Below are positions 24,451-34,178 of a DNA stretch of 64,000 nucleotides, piece after piece. Position 1 is the first letter of the stretch, and the number at the start of each line of letters is the position of its first letter. The notes under the pieces are model-generated. The model did not search any database and was not told the origin of the DNA. It saw only the letters and a list, made by a program, of their open reading frames with translations. Both the position numbers and the translations under genes were made by a program. The stretch comes from Belliella calami. Its GTDB lineage: Bacteria > Bacteroidota > Bacteroidia > Cytophagales > Cyclobacteriaceae. The DNA lies in contig NZ_JAKZGS010000005.1 in NCBI RefSeq assembly GCF_022549695.1, forward strand, positions 62,001 to 126,000, given 5' to 3'.

Positions 24451-24708
24451 TTACTTGGTCAATTTATCAGCTTCCGCTTTTGCTTTTTTGGTCAACTTAT
24501 CAACCTCACTTGAAGCTTCTGAAACTTTCTTATTAAGGCCATCCAAAAAAGTGTTTACTTTTCCATTTACCTCGTCTAAGTACTCATTGCCTTTTTTACC
24601 AATTTTTTTTCTTGTGTTAGCACCTTTGTCAGGAGCTATTAAGATACCTACTTGTACACCGACTGCTGCACCAAGAAGTGCACCTAAAAGAAATTTTGTA
24701 GAACTCAT
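24451..24708 (-). CDS. YtxH domain-containing protein
   Basis: An 85-residue protein with one Gly/Ala-rich membrane segment (about 6-26, FLLGALLGAAVGVQVGILIA) followed by APDKGANTRKKI, the YtxH signature, and a Lys/Glu-rich amphipathic helix. Such proteins are linked to envelope stress in other bacteria; the role is unknown. Confidence 0.88.
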   Translation of the reverse strand: MSSTKFLLGALLGAAVGVQVGILIAPDKGANTRKKIGKKGNEYLDEVNGKVNTFLDGLNKKVSEASSEVDKLTKKAKAEADKLTK

Positions 24709-24834
24709 ATAATTTTGGTTTTGAGTGGAAATAAAATAAAATTTATAAATACCGAATTCGTATAATTCAATATCAAACTACTTTATAACCAACGAAAACT
24801 GTGCCACAAAGTTAAAAAAGTAGGTCTTTCTACA

Positions 24835-25929
24835 TTATTTTATCATACTTCTAATCACTATTGTTCTAATTGGATTTAATGGATCATTGGAAAAAATACT
24901 TATATGTTTATGATCAATTCCACGCCTCCCCTTTGGATCAAAGGTAATTTGCAGATCTGTAGATTCGCCACTTTTCAATATGGCATCGTCTGCCACAACG
25001 GTCAGACATTCACAGTTTGAAATCATTTTTCTAATTTGCAGTTCCTCTTGTCCCTGATTTGAAAGCTTAATTTTTCTTTTTACAACATTATTCGAATTAA
25101 TTTCCTTCAAATCTATATCAACTTCATTGATCCCTAATTTAGGTACAATCATTTCCATTGTTTTAGGTACAGGTTCAAAATGTTCAAATATATTCGCCAT
25201 CAGCCTCAATCCTACAGGTTCTGGCTTATTGTTAAAATTCAAAATCAATAGATCTTCCACATACCCAAAATCATTTCTAATAAGCCCATCGTATTCCAAC
25301 GAAATCAATCCTCGTTGATTTGGTTCTACAATTTGGGGAATCAGACTGACTTTGAGGAATTCGGGTTGATTATTGATGCTATCAGGCAGTACAAGCTTAT
25401 CGTAGCTGAAATTAAAAATTTCTATAAACTTACTTTTGGGTTCATTTGTATAAACATTGCCCATATTTATAGCTGAAAGTCTGAAACCGATATCTTGATC
25501 CCTATGTGTATAGGCATTTTGTAAATCCTCTGGAAAAGGAATGTTAAAGCCTTGCAGATATAGTGTATCCCCGTAGATATCCTGGTTGGTTCTCACGATA
25601 ATCATTTTAGTAAAAGCCCCACCTCTATGATCTGGATCAAAATTCACTTTAATGCTTCCAATTTTACTTTGGTAAATCGTGTCTTGGCTATAGTCTACAG
25701 TGGTACAACCACAATCTGTCACAATGTCTTTGATTAGAATGACAGAGTCTGATTGGTTTAATCCCAAAAACTCAACTTCGACGACTCCATTTTCTTCTAA
25801 AATTGTCCCGATATTTATAGTTCGATTCTCCCAAAACAGCAATTCTCGCTCAATCTCCTGAGCATCAGCAAGTCCACAATGAAATAAGGTAATTAGGAAA
25901 AGGAATAGGGTGAAATTCAATTTATTCAT
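24835..25929 (-). CDS. DUF1573 domain-containing exported protein
   Basis: A 364-residue exported protein with two DUF1573-like Ig-fold modules. The first (about 25-115) has IVTDCGCTTVDYSQDTI and KVNFDPDHRGGAFTKMI; the second near the C-terminus has ISNCECLTVVADDA and ITFDPKGRRGIDHKHISIFS. The CGCT and CECL cysteines are family-typical. I prefer Met at 25929 (MNKLNFTLFLFLITLFHCGL) because it gives a clean signal peptide; an upstream ATG at 25947 adds six residues. Function unknown; found widely in Bacteroidota. Confidence 0.85.
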   Translation of the reverse strand: MNKLNFTLFLFLITLFHCGLADAQEIERELLFWENRTINIGTILEENGVVEVEFLGLNQSDSVILIKDIVTDCGCTTVDYSQDTIYQSKIGSIKVNFDPDHRGGAFTKMIIVRTNQDIYGDTLYLQGFNIPFPEDLQNAYTHRDQDIGFRLSAINMGNVYTNEPKSKFIEIFNFSYDKLVLPDSINNQPEFLKVSLIPQIVEPNQRGLISLEYDGLIRNDFGYVEDLLILNFNNKPEPVGLRLMANIFEHFEPVPKTMEMIVPKLGINEVDIDLKEINSNNVVKRKIKLSNQGQEELQIRKMISNCECLTVVADDAILKSGESTDLQITFDPKGRRGIDHKHISIFSNDPLNPIRTIVIRSMIK

Positions 25930-26000
25930 AATGGCAAATAACGTCAAAAATCAATCGAATTGTACCCATATTTAATTAATTTGCACCAAAATTCTAAATA

Positions 26001-26972
26001 ATGGCAAGAGTATTAACAGGTATTCAAAGTTCCGGGCGACCTCATCTAGGAAATATCCTTGGTGCAATAGTCCCTGCAATCGAATTAACCAAAAAGGATC
26101 AAAATGAGTCTTTTATTTTTATCGCTGATATGCATTCTCTCACCACCATCAAAGATGGCAATATAAGGCGAGAGAATACACTGGCTGTTGCTGCTGCATG
26201 GCTTGCTTTTGGGCTTGATATCGAAAAAACCATTTTCTACAGGCAATCACAAATCCCTGAAGTATCAGAGCTTACTTGGTACTTGAGTTGCTTCACTCCT
26301 TTTCCTATGCTGGCCAACGCCCATAGTTTCAAGGATAAATCTGACAGACTGTCAGATGTCAATGCAGGATTGTTTACATATCCAGTATTGATGGCAGCAG
26401 ATATTTTATTATACAGTGCAGATCTAGTCCCTGTTGGTAAAGACCAGCTTCAACATCTTGAAATATCAAGAGATATCGCTTCAACTTTTAACAGAAGATT
26501 AGAAGAAGAAATACTGACTTTACCTGAACCAAGAATTAGCGAATCTGTGAAGATTATTCCCGGGACAGATGGTCAAAAGATGAGCAAATCTTACAACAAC
26601 TTCATTGACATATTTCTTCCAGAGAAGGAATTGAAAAAGAACATTAACAGTATCGTGACAGACAGTACCCCTCTTGAAGATCCAAAAGATCCAGATATTT
26701 GTAATGTGTTCAAACTATATTCATTAGTGGCAAACCAAGAACAGACACAGGAATTGAGGGGAAAATATTTGGCTGGTAATTTTGGCTATGGTCATGCTAA
26801 AAAAGAATTTCTAAGTTTGATTCTCGAAAAATATGCAGAGGAAAGAAAGCTTTTCAATTATTACATGACGAACCAATCAGAATTGGAGCAAAAGCTTGCA
26901 GAAGGAGAAGCTAAAGCCAGAGTTGTGGCGAAAGAAATGCTTGCTAAGATCAGAGAAAAATTGGGATTCTAA
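26001..26972 (+). CDS. trpS: Tryptophan--tRNA ligase
   Basis: A 323-residue class I aminoacyl-tRNA synthetase charging tRNA-Trp. The HIGH-like motif is PHLGN (14-18) in GIQSSGRPHLGNILGA, and KMSKS is at about 193-197 in GTDGQKMSKSYNN. FKDKSDRLSDVNAGLFTYPV and DIVPVGKDQLQHLEISRDIA-type segments are family-typical. Divergent from the DUF1573 gene and followed by a strong terminator. Confidence 0.97.
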   Translation: MARVLTGIQSSGRPHLGNILGAIVPAIELTKKDQNESFIFIADMHSLTTIKDGNIRRENTLAVAAAWLAFGLDIEKTIFYRQSQIPEVSELTWYLSCFTPFPMLANAHSFKDKSDRLSDVNAGLFTYPVLMAADILLYSADLVPVGKDQLQHLEISRDIASTFNRRLEEEILTLPEPRISESVKIIPGTDGQKMSKSYNNFIDIFLPEKELKKNINSIVTDSTPLEDPKDPDICNVFKLYSLVANQEQTQELRGKYLAGNFGYGHAKKEFLSLILEKYAEERKLFNYYMTNQSELEQKLAEGEAKARVVAKEMLAKIREKLGF

Positions 26973-26973
26973 T

Positions 26974-27011
26974 AAAAAAACGCCTGAATCAAATTCAGGC
27001 GTTTTTTTTTT
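26974..27011 (+). terminator. Terminator of trpS
   Basis: aaaaaaacgcctgaat / attcaggcgtttttttttt, 9-bp GC stem plus A/T flanks, one base after the trpS stop. Confidence 0.93.
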
Positions 27012-27082
27012 CTTATGTAAGGAAATTATAATTCAATTTCGGAAAACCGATCCCAAATTATCCCACTATTAATAACAAACTA

Positions 27083-27505
27083 TTATCTTGACCTCCAAAG
27101 GTCTTTCAGTGATCTTCCATTGATTTGCATCACGAATCTAGTTGGATTTGGGATCAATACGATTCTAACATCCTGCTTATCAAACTGCTCAGATTCAATT
27201 GGCACACCCTCTGCTCCTTTTACTTCATAGGAAATGACTCCGTTTGCATCGGGTAACATTGGAGTATAAGCATTGGCAAGGTATGCTGAAGGAAGCAAAA
27301 CGTCATTATCAGACTTGAGCTTGGCGTAAATTTTTTCTAACTCAGATTCCAATTCATCGCCATATTCTTCATTAAAATCATCTTCAAGATCATGTAGCTC
27401 TTCTTCAATATCATCATATCTCTCGTCAGCATAAGTGATCTTACTCAGAGCGATTCTCTTTTCAACAATTGCAGTTAGTTCTTGATCAAGTTTGTTTAAA
27501 TCCAT
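27083..27505 (-). CDS. Conserved hypothetical acidic protein (140 aa)
   Basis: A 140-residue cytosolic protein. The first 75 residues are helical and acidic (YDDIEEELHDLEDDFNEEYG), likely a coiled coil. The second half is beta-rich (VISYEVKGAEGVPIESEQFD and VRIVLIPNPTRFVMQINGRS). I do not recognise the family, although the composition and coding character are convincing. It starts about 250 bp upstream of nothing on its own strand and may be monocistronic or read into fadD, which lies on the same strand 71 bp upstream. Confidence 0.65.
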   Translation of the reverse strand: MDLNKLDQELTAIVEKRIALSKITYADERYDDIEEELHDLEDDFNEEYGDELESELEKIYAKLKSDNDVLLPSAYLANAYTPMLPDANGVISYEVKGAEGVPIESEQFDKQDVRIVLIPNPTRFVMQINGRSLKDLWRSR

Positions 27506-27576
27506 CGATTAATCTTATTTTTCATTAATATGCGAAGGTATTGAATCTCGTGAGTGAATCCAAAATAAACGAGGAT

Positions 27577-29259
27577 TTAAGCTCCTACATTTTTCTCGTG
27601 CATTTCTTTGATTTTCCTTCTCAAAATCTTCCCAACGTTTGTTTTTGGCAATTCATCTGAGAAATAAATCTCCTTTGGAATCTTGTAATTAGTCAAGTTT
27701 TCTTTTGTGTAAGCGATTAGTTCTTCCTCGGTAACTGACTTGTCTTTAGGCACAACATATGCTACTACTTTTTCAGTAGATCTGGGATCAGGCATACCAA
27801 TCACACCTACTTCTAGTACTTTGGGATGTGATGCTAATGTATTCTCTACTTCGTTGGGATAGACATTGAATCCAGAAACTAAAATCATTTCTTTTTTTCT
27901 ATCTACAATTTTCACAAAACCATCTTCGTCAATGACGGCAATATCTCCAGTTTTGAACCACTCCCCTTCCATTACTTTCTCTGTCTCATCTGGTCTGTTC
28001 CAATATCCTTTCATGACTTGCGGACCCTTGATACATAATTCACCCTTTTCACCTACTGCCAATTGGTTTCCATCATCATCAATTACCTTAATATCCGTCA
28101 TAGGAAGAGGAACCCCAATAGTACCATTTCTTTCTGTTCCATCTATTGGATTACAGGTCGCAACTGGGGAGGTTTCTGTCAAACCATACCCTTCTGCCAA
28201 TGGAGTTTTGGTTACTTTTACCCATTTTTCTGCAGTCGCTTGCTGCACAGCCATACCACCACCTACTGCTATTTTTAACGAAGAAAAATCAAGCTTTTGG
28301 AAATTTTCCTGATTTAGTAAACCATTGAAAAGTGTATTTACTCCTGTGAATACCGTAAACTTATGCTTTGATAGCTCTTTGATAAATCCAGGCATATCTC
28401 TAGGATTGGTAATCAGGACGTTATGTGCACCTATTTTCATCATAGCGAGACAGTTTACCGTAAGAGCGAAAATATGATAAAGTGGTAAAGCTGTAATCAC
28501 CACTTCTTCTCTCTCCTTCAATTTTGGCTTCATCCAAGCAGAAATCTGCTGCATGTTCGCAACAATGTTTCCGTGTGTCAATTCTGCTCCTTTCGAAACA
28601 CCCGTTGTGCCGCCTGTATATTGCAAATAGGCCGGTTCGCCCAAAGTCATATTTTCACGCTTAAATTCTTTGGAATTACCACCTGACATAACAGATTTCC
28701 ATTTGATGGCAGAAGGGAGATTATATGATGGAACCATGTTTTTGATGTACTTCACCACAAAGTTTACGATCCCACCTTTCAGGCCTCCTAACATATCACC
28801 CAACTCAGTAACGATGATATGTTTTGCAGAAATGTCTTTCTTTATTTTTTCAAGATTTACGGCAAAATTGGCCAAAATCACGATGGCATCGGCACCTGAG
28901 TCATTGAACTGATGCTTCATTTCACTAGAGGTATAGAGTGGATTGGTATTTACTACAACCATACCAGCTCTCAACACTCCAAACATAGCCACAGGATATT
29001 GGAGACAATTAGGCATTTGGATGGCCACCCGGTCTCCTTTTTTCATTTTCAATTCATTCTGAAGATATGATGCGAAAATTCTCGAAAAATGATCCACTTC
29101 ATGAAATGAAAGTGTTTTTCCCATGCATTCATATGCCACAGAATCGCCGTATTTTTTTACACTTTCTTCAAAAAGATCTACAACTGAAGAATAGGCTTCT
29201 ACATCGATATTTTTTTCTACAGATTGCGGATAAAATTTATACCAAGGATAGTCTTGCAT
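27577..29259 (-). CDS. fadD: Long-chain-fatty-acid--CoA ligase
   Basis: A 560-residue AMP-forming acyl-CoA synthetase activating long-chain fatty acids for beta-oxidation or lipid synthesis. Motifs: LQYTGGTTGVSKGAELTHGN (ATP-binding P-loop), LPLYHIFALTVNCL, GYGLTETSPVATCNP, GEWFKTGDIAVIDEDGFVKI and DRKKEMILVSGFNVYPNEVE, and LPKTNVGKILRRKIKEM with the catalytic Lys near the C-terminus. All motifs intact. An acyl-CoA dehydrogenase gene follows on the same strand at 29.6 kb, which fits fatty-acid catabolism. Confidence 0.95.
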   Translation of the reverse strand: MQDYPWYKFYPQSVEKNIDVEAYSSVVDLFEESVKKYGDSVAYECMGKTLSFHEVDHFSRIFASYLQNELKMKKGDRVAIQMPNCLQYPVAMFGVLRAGMVVVNTNPLYTSSEMKHQFNDSGADAIVILANFAVNLEKIKKDISAKHIIVTELGDMLGGLKGGIVNFVVKYIKNMVPSYNLPSAIKWKSVMSGGNSKEFKRENMTLGEPAYLQYTGGTTGVSKGAELTHGNIVANMQQISAWMKPKLKEREEVVITALPLYHIFALTVNCLAMMKIGAHNVLITNPRDMPGFIKELSKHKFTVFTGVNTLFNGLLNQENFQKLDFSSLKIAVGGGMAVQQATAEKWVKVTKTPLAEGYGLTETSPVATCNPIDGTERNGTIGVPLPMTDIKVIDDDGNQLAVGEKGELCIKGPQVMKGYWNRPDETEKVMEGEWFKTGDIAVIDEDGFVKIVDRKKEMILVSGFNVYPNEVENTLASHPKVLEVGVIGMPDPRSTEKVVAYVVPKDKSVTEEELIAYTKENLTNYKIPKEIYFSDELPKTNVGKILRRKIKEMHEKNVGA

Positions 29260-29607
29260 GAAAATCTAAATATTTTGGGTTAAGAATTGATTTTTATTTT
29301 GATACGGTTAAATATAAAATAAATCTGCATTTTTAAAAAAAGAAAGCTCATTTAGCAGAGAATATTTTAGATTTTAGATCTTAAATTTTAGATTGTAGAT
29401 TTTAAATTATGAGTATCCGCAATGTTGAACGTTAGGTAAGAAGTAGCTTTTTAAGTTGCGGATACTCGTCAGCAGACAACAGCTCGCAGTCAACAGAAAC
29501 ACAAATCGTTCATCCAACAATCCATTGTTTGGCTATGTGCAAGAAAGCGGATAGTCATATTTTAAATTTAATATCCACAATCTGCAATCTAAAATACCAA
29601 AACCAAA
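29260..29607. other. Intergenic region with ATCTAAA-type repeats
   Basis: 348 bp without a gene. It holds repeats of the form TTTTAGATTTTAGATCTTAAA (29364-29408), a segment gcggatactcgtcagcagacaacagc (29457-29490) related to gaggatactagtcaacaacg at 46.5 kb, and ATCTGCAATCTAAAAT before the acyl-CoA dehydrogenase gene. These are dispersed repeats of unknown role. Confidence 0.45.
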
Positions 29608-30771
29608 TCAATCTTTCTTAAGGATTTTTCTTGCTATTAGTTCTTTCATGATTTCATTTGTCCCTGCATAGATTCTCTGAACTCTTGCGTCTGCATAAGC
29701 TCTTGCCACGGGATATTCCCACATATATCCATAGCCACCATGAAGCTGGACGCATTCATCGGCTACATCGCATTGAAGTTCAGTCATGCTGTATTTAGCT
29801 GCTGAGGCCATGGCAGAATCTACTTTTTTGTCATTGTGAAGCAATACAAGCTGATCACAATATATCCTAGCCATTTCAAGTTTTGCTGACATTTCAGCTA
29901 TTTTAAATCTTGTGTTTTGGAAGTCAGAAACTGTCTTCCCAAAGGCTGGTCTTTCCTTGACATAATTCACGGTAGAAAGAAAAGTGCCTTCTGCAAGCGC
30001 CAAAGCAGCAAGGGCTACTACCAATCTTTCTTGTGCCAATTCAGTCATCAAGTATTTGAATCCTTCTCCTTCATTCCCCAAGAGATTTTCTTTGGGTACT
30101 TTCACATCTTCAAAGAAAAGCTCACAAGTATCTTGGGCATGAAGTCCGACTTTTTCAAAAGGAACCCCTTTGGTAAATCCTTCCATGTCTGTATCTACAA
30201 TAAAAAGACTGATCCCTTTTGCACCAAGGCCTGGGTCAGTTTTTGCAGCTACTACTACCAAATTGCACAAAAATCCATTCGTGATAAATGTTTTAGAGCC
30301 ATTGATCAAATAGTGGTCTCCTTTGTCTATGGCACTAGCTTTAATGTTTTGGAGATCACTTCCAGCACCTGGTTCTGTCATCGCCACCGCTGAAATCATC
30401 TCTCCAGACACCATGCCGGGTATGTATTTGGCTTTAGCGGCTTCCGTACCATAATGCAGGATATAAGGAAAAACGATGTCACTGTGAAGTGGATAGCCTA
30501 TAGCCGGACCAGAGCATCCGCTCAATCCCAACTCTTCAATAAAAAGTGCATTGTATCTAAAATCATCTATTCCCATCCCACCAAATTCCTCTGGAGCTTG
30601 GATGCATAAAAAACCATTATTACCAAGGTCTGTCCATGATTCTCTAGATACCATTTTGTTTTTTTCCCATTCGGCATTTTTCGGACTAATCTCTTTGGCT
30701 ATGTAGTCTCTCACCGATTGCCTAAACATCTCATGTTCTTCTGTGAAAATCGTTCTTGGAATTCCGTTCAT
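29608..30771 (-). CDS. Acyl-CoA dehydrogenase (long-chain type)
   Basis: A 387-residue FAD-dependent acyl-CoA dehydrogenase for the first step of fatty-acid beta-oxidation. AVAMTEPGAGSDLQNIKASA and GSKTFITNGFLCNLVVVAAK bind FAD and substrate. The usual late catalytic Glu position reads YAGTNEIMKELIARKIL with Ala, and a Glu is available in LMTELAQERLVVALAAL; this arrangement is known for LCAD/IVD-type enzymes, so the subgroup is probably LCAD-like. Full length, cytosolic. The role fits with fadD next to it. Confidence 0.92.
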   Translation of the reverse strand: MNGIPRTIFTEEHEMFRQSVRDYIAKEISPKNAEWEKNKMVSRESWTDLGNNGFLCIQAPEEFGGMGIDDFRYNALFIEELGLSGCSGPAIGYPLHSDIVFPYILHYGTEAAKAKYIPGMVSGEMISAVAMTEPGAGSDLQNIKASAIDKGDHYLINGSKTFITNGFLCNLVVVAAKTDPGLGAKGISLFIVDTDMEGFTKGVPFEKVGLHAQDTCELFFEDVKVPKENLLGNEGEGFKYLMTELAQERLVVALAALALAEGTFLSTVNYVKERPAFGKTVSDFQNTRFKIAEMSAKLEMARIYCDQLVLLHNDKKVDSAMASAAKYSMTELQCDVADECVQLHGGYGYMWEYPVARAYADARVQRIYAGTNEIMKELIARKILKKD

Positions 30772-30933
30772 ATTTGTTTATTTGGGTTTATGTAAATTTT
30801 CAGAATTATATAATGTTATCAAAACTTATACTTGATTGAACAATTAAATGTAAATGTATTTTAAATATTTACCAACCATAGTTCTGAATTAATAGCTAGA
30901 CTGCCAAACTTTTTAAATTTATACAACATAAAT

Positions 30934-30966
30934 AAAAAAGAGCTGATAATATACCAGCTCTTTTAT
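30934..30966 (-). terminator. Terminator of M28 peptidase gene
   Basis: aaaaaagagctg / cagctctttta hairpin with a 9-nt loop immediately after the M28 stop (30975) and a T-run on the minus strand. Confidence 0.88.
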
Positions 30967-30974
30967 TAACTCTT

Positions 30975-32516
30975 TTATTTGTCCCAAGGTTTTCTTGGGA
31001 GTTTTTGATCTCTTTGGGCAGTGTTGTAAACCATGGCTGCCACGATGATGGCTGCTTGGGTCATGTCTCCTTGCTGCATCCTTTCGTAAAGATCCATATT
31101 TGTGTGATAACCTCTTCCATAATCGATAGGGTCTTGGATAAATTGAAATCCAGGCACCCCTACTGCATCAAAGGCAACATGATCTGTAGAACCAGTATTT
31201 CTTCTCGTGATTGTTTTGGCGCCCATTTCGTGAAATGGCTCAAACCATTTTTCAAAAATCGGAACAAGCTGATCATTTCCTTCCAAATAAATACCTCTGA
31301 TTTTTCCAGATCCATTATCTACATTATAATAAGCTGAGATTTTATCCCATTCACCTTTTTTATCAAATGTTTGTCTATCTGCTACATATTTCTGAACATA
31401 ACCTCTTGACCCATAAAGTCCTTGCTCCTCTTCACCCCATAATGCAATCCTGATAGTTCTCTTAGGCTGAACTCCCAAAGTCTTCAAGATTCTAATGGCC
31501 TCCATCATCACTACTACACCGGCGGCGTTATCATTGGCACCAGTTCCGGCGTGCCAGCTATCCAAGTGAGCCCCCAATAAAACAAGCTCAGGCTTCAAAG
31601 TTTTATCAGTTCCAGGGATTTCGGCTAACACATTGTAACCTTTATAATCATCATCCAACCATTCCACTTCAATCTCTGCATCAACAGTTACGGTTTGGCC
31701 ATTTTTAAGAAGCCTTTCGATTCTTCCAAAATGTTCCAAAGCAATCTCCATCTCTGGAATAGTCTTGTTCTTTGCTGTACTATAAGATCCAGCTCTAGTA
31801 TGAAATACTGTACCAAAATTACCTCTAGTACCAGAGATACGCAATGCTATTCCTTCTTCCAAAAGAAAATCATTTACCTTTTGGTCTAAAGCACGCTGAT
31901 CTCTCATTTGTTGAAGTTGGGCTGGTGAATATCTTGCTCCTCCCCCACCTATTGATACTTCTTTTCTATTTGACAAATCCTCTTCGGTCAATCTTCTAGC
32001 TTCAGGCTCAAAAGCTGGAGAAGTTGATAAAGTAGTAGGAAGCATGATTACTTTTCCGTTAAGCGTCCCCTTGTATTTTTCAAAATCTGCTTCTGATTGA
32101 ATATCCAATAGGATGACTTCACTATTTATCAATCCTCCAGTTCCATCAGTCCAAGCTTTAGGATAGCCTATCAGTGGCGCATAATATGGATCTTTCATGG
32201 CGATGTATGATTTCTTCACATCCCAACCTCTTCCAAATTCTCCATAAGTATCTATTTTGACATTTGACAAACCCCATTCTGTGAATTTATCTGCTGTCCA
32301 TTGCCTTGCTCTTCTTAAATTTGTAGAACCTGATAGCCTAGGCCCCATCAAATCGGTAAGGTTATATGCTAGGTCTTGAATTTGAGAATTTCTAATCCCT
32401 TCTGTTTTGATCTTATAGATCATTTCCAAATCTGTGTTTTCTTGGCTGTAAGCAGGGGCAGAAAACAAGAAAGCAACAAAGAGGATTAATGAAAATTGGT
32501 ATTTGTATTTCATCAT
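30975..32516 (-). CDS. Secreted M28 family metallopeptidase
   Basis: A 513-residue exported protein with a signal peptide (about 1-24, ending PAYSQ). It is related to M28 aminopeptidases/carboxypeptidase Q. Zinc-site motifs: LVLLGAHLDSWHAGTGANDNAAG (H and D ligands) and IALWGEEEQGLYGSRGYV (Glu pair), then NTGSTDHVAFDAVGVPGFQF and a late His in GRGYHTNMD. A protease-associated-like insertion lies at about 120-230. The second Met could also be the start, with no change to the signal. Preceded and followed by non-coding DNA, so monocistronic. Confidence 0.94.
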   Translation of the reverse strand: MMKYKYQFSLILFVAFLFSAPAYSQENTDLEMIYKIKTEGIRNSQIQDLAYNLTDLMGPRLSGSTNLRRARQWTADKFTEWGLSNVKIDTYGEFGRGWDVKKSYIAMKDPYYAPLIGYPKAWTDGTGGLINSEVILLDIQSEADFEKYKGTLNGKVIMLPTTLSTSPAFEPEARRLTEEDLSNRKEVSIGGGGARYSPAQLQQMRDQRALDQKVNDFLLEEGIALRISGTRGNFGTVFHTRAGSYSTAKNKTIPEMEIALEHFGRIERLLKNGQTVTVDAEIEVEWLDDDYKGYNVLAEIPGTDKTLKPELVLLGAHLDSWHAGTGANDNAAGVVVMMEAIRILKTLGVQPKRTIRIALWGEEEQGLYGSRGYVQKYVADRQTFDKKGEWDKISAYYNVDNGSGKIRGIYLEGNDQLVPIFEKWFEPFHEMGAKTITRRNTGSTDHVAFDAVGVPGFQFIQDPIDYGRGYHTNMDLYERMQQGDMTQAAIIVAAMVYNTAQRDQKLPRKPWDK

Positions 32517-32625
32517 AATTGGATTGATTATTTTTTTTTGAATTTTTAAAAAAACGTGTTATTGAATAATCAAAAATGTGAAAAAAAATTAAGCTAAAAG
32601 AACCGCTAGTGTAATATAAGGGCAT

Positions 32626-32656
32626 AAAAAAAGTCCCAGGTTTGGCTGAGACTTTC
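32626..32656 (-). terminator. Terminator of secreted hypothetical gene
   Basis: aaagtcccag / ctgagacttt stem (one mismatch) with a 5-nt loop, followed by a T-run on the minus strand, 34 bp after the stop at 32690. Confidence 0.8.
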
Positions 32657-32689
32657 TCTTCAAGGATATAGTTTATAAATTTTGTGATT

Positions 32690-33283
32690 TTATAGCTGAA
32701 TGGTTTTTTGTCTCCCTTTGATATCTTCAAGCATCATGACTTTACCTTTTGCAGAAGAATCTTTGAATTTATAATACTTTATAAAGCCATTTTCTTCGTT
32801 GATGGTCTCTTTGAAAAGTAGCTTACCAAATTCATCCTTGATCGTCACTTTTAGACCTGGTTTTTCTAGACCAAAAACAGTGAGCTTCACTTTGTTCTGA
32901 TCTTCAATTTTTCCGGACGCCATCAATGGTAGTACCATTTCACTTTTAGGTTCTTTTGTTTCTACTTCAAAATTCGTTTTTCCAAGGACATCCTTCTTAT
33001 CCATGCTTTCGACTGCTATATTGAAAGTACCTGTAGGAAAATCAGTTAGATTAAAGGGGACGATCACGTTAGATTTCACGAAGATTGTAGATCTATAAAG
33101 CGTCTTTCCTTTGACATCTTTGATGGTCAATCTTACTTTACCCAGGTCTTCTCCAAGAGAAAGCTTTACTATTTTCCCTTCAGTTTTTACAAAAGAAGAT
33201 GCTGCGACATTTGATGTTCCTTCTCTGGCGAAGGTACTTGTACTAAGACTTAATGCTAATGCGAATGTTAAGAGCGTTTTCAT
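32690..33283 (-). CDS. Secreted beta-sandwich protein of unknown function
   Basis: A 197-residue exported protein with a signal peptide (about 1-19, MKTLLTFALALSLSTSTFA). The mature part appears to hold two similar beta-rich modules: GKVRLTIKDVKGKTLYRSTI and GLKVTIKDEFGKLLFKETIN occupy the same relative place in each, like C-terminal Ig-like (Por-secretion/DUF3244-like) folds. No catalytic motif. It stands between two non-coding regions. The function is not known. Confidence 0.7.
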   Translation of the reverse strand: MKTLLTFALALSLSTSTFAREGTSNVAASSFVKTEGKIVKLSLGEDLGKVRLTIKDVKGKTLYRSTIFVKSNVIVPFNLTDFPTGTFNIAVESMDKKDVLGKTNFEVETKEPKSEMVLPLMASGKIEDQNKVKLTVFGLEKPGLKVTIKDEFGKLLFKETINEENGFIKYYKFKDSSAKGKVMMLEDIKGRQKTIQL

Positions 33284-33650
33284 AATTTTATATGTTTATT
33301 GGTTTTGTTGTCTGTCAGGATTTATTCACGATTTGTACCAAGAATTTTGAAGAAAATTTTCCTGTGACAAAACTGAAGAAACAAACCTTATTTATCTAAA
33401 AACTAATAGGTTACAACCCAATCAAAACTGTATCATAAACAATCAAAACACTGTACGACTGTTTCAAAAATGAACAAATTCTTAATGAAAATTCAGTTAT
33501 TGAAGCTTTCTGAGGGTTGCATCAAACTAAAAAGTTTTTAAAAATATATTTTGAAAAAAATTCAACGCTCCTGATTTTTATAAAAAGCCAAAAAAAACCT
33601 GTACAGGAGCGTACAGGTTTTGGGTCAAATCGAACAATTTTGATGCATTG
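33284..33650. other. Intergenic region between thioesterase and secreted protein
   Basis: 367 bp of AT-rich DNA with the promoter region of the secreted-protein gene (minus strand) and, near 33594-33621, the terminator of the thioesterase operon. I see no gene and no convincing TAnnTTTG box. Confidence 0.5.
33594..33621 (-). terminator. Terminator of the deoxyhypusine-synthase-like/OmpA/thioesterase operon
   Basis: Perfect 11-bp stem aaaacctgtac / gtacaggtttt with a 6-nt loop and A-run on the plus strand (T-run on the minus strand), 30 bp after the thioesterase stop. Confidence 0.9.
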
Positions 33651-34166
33651 CTAATCTTCTCTAAGCTTATTCTTAAGATATTTCACCCTTTCGGCAATAG
33701 TCATATTTGAGATATCTATATTTTCTGATGTGGCTTTTAAGAAATCTTCCACACCACCAGAGTGATTTGTCGAAATCCCATCTTTAATTGTTACGTATCG
33801 CATTGTCGTCCAAAGCAGGGTCTTCAATTCTTTCATATTATCATCAGTCATATAATACTCTACTACGACTGTATTTTGATTATACCAAAGGATTCTACTT
33901 TTGATCCTCACCCATTCTCCGACTTTGGCAGGTTTGACATACGCTATATTATGATTGTAAACAACCCATGCTGCCTTATACTTCTGTATAAAATCGATCA
34001 TTTCTACACCATAAAGCTTAGGAACCTGATCTTCTCTTGCATTGAAAAAATAATCAAAGTATTTGGCATTATTGAGATGCTGCAAAGGATCACAATCTTG
34101 AAAGCGGACGACTACCCTACTTTCAGTTTCTTTTGGATAATGTTTATCCGGATTCAATTCAAACAT
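33651..34166 (-). CDS. Acyl-CoA thioesterase, hotdog fold
   Basis: A 171-residue 4-hydroxybenzoyl-CoA-thioesterase-like protein. RFQDCDPLQHLNNAKYFDYF contains the Asp and the HLNN segment typical of acyl-CoA thioesterases; VVYNHNIAYVKPAKVGEWVR and VVVEYYMTD are hotdog strands. It should hydrolyse an acyl-CoA in the cytoplasm. The start is 12 bp after the OmpA gene stop, so it is the last gene of that operon. Confidence 0.88.
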   Translation of the reverse strand: MFELNPDKHYPKETESRVVVRFQDCDPLQHLNNAKYFDYFFNAREDQVPKLYGVEMIDFIQKYKAAWVVYNHNIAYVKPAKVGEWVRIKSRILWYNQNTVVVEYYMTDDNMKELKTLLWTTMRYVTIKDGISTNHSGGVEDFLKATSENIDISNMTIAERVKYLKNKLRED

Positions 34167-34178
34167 GATAACTCTAAA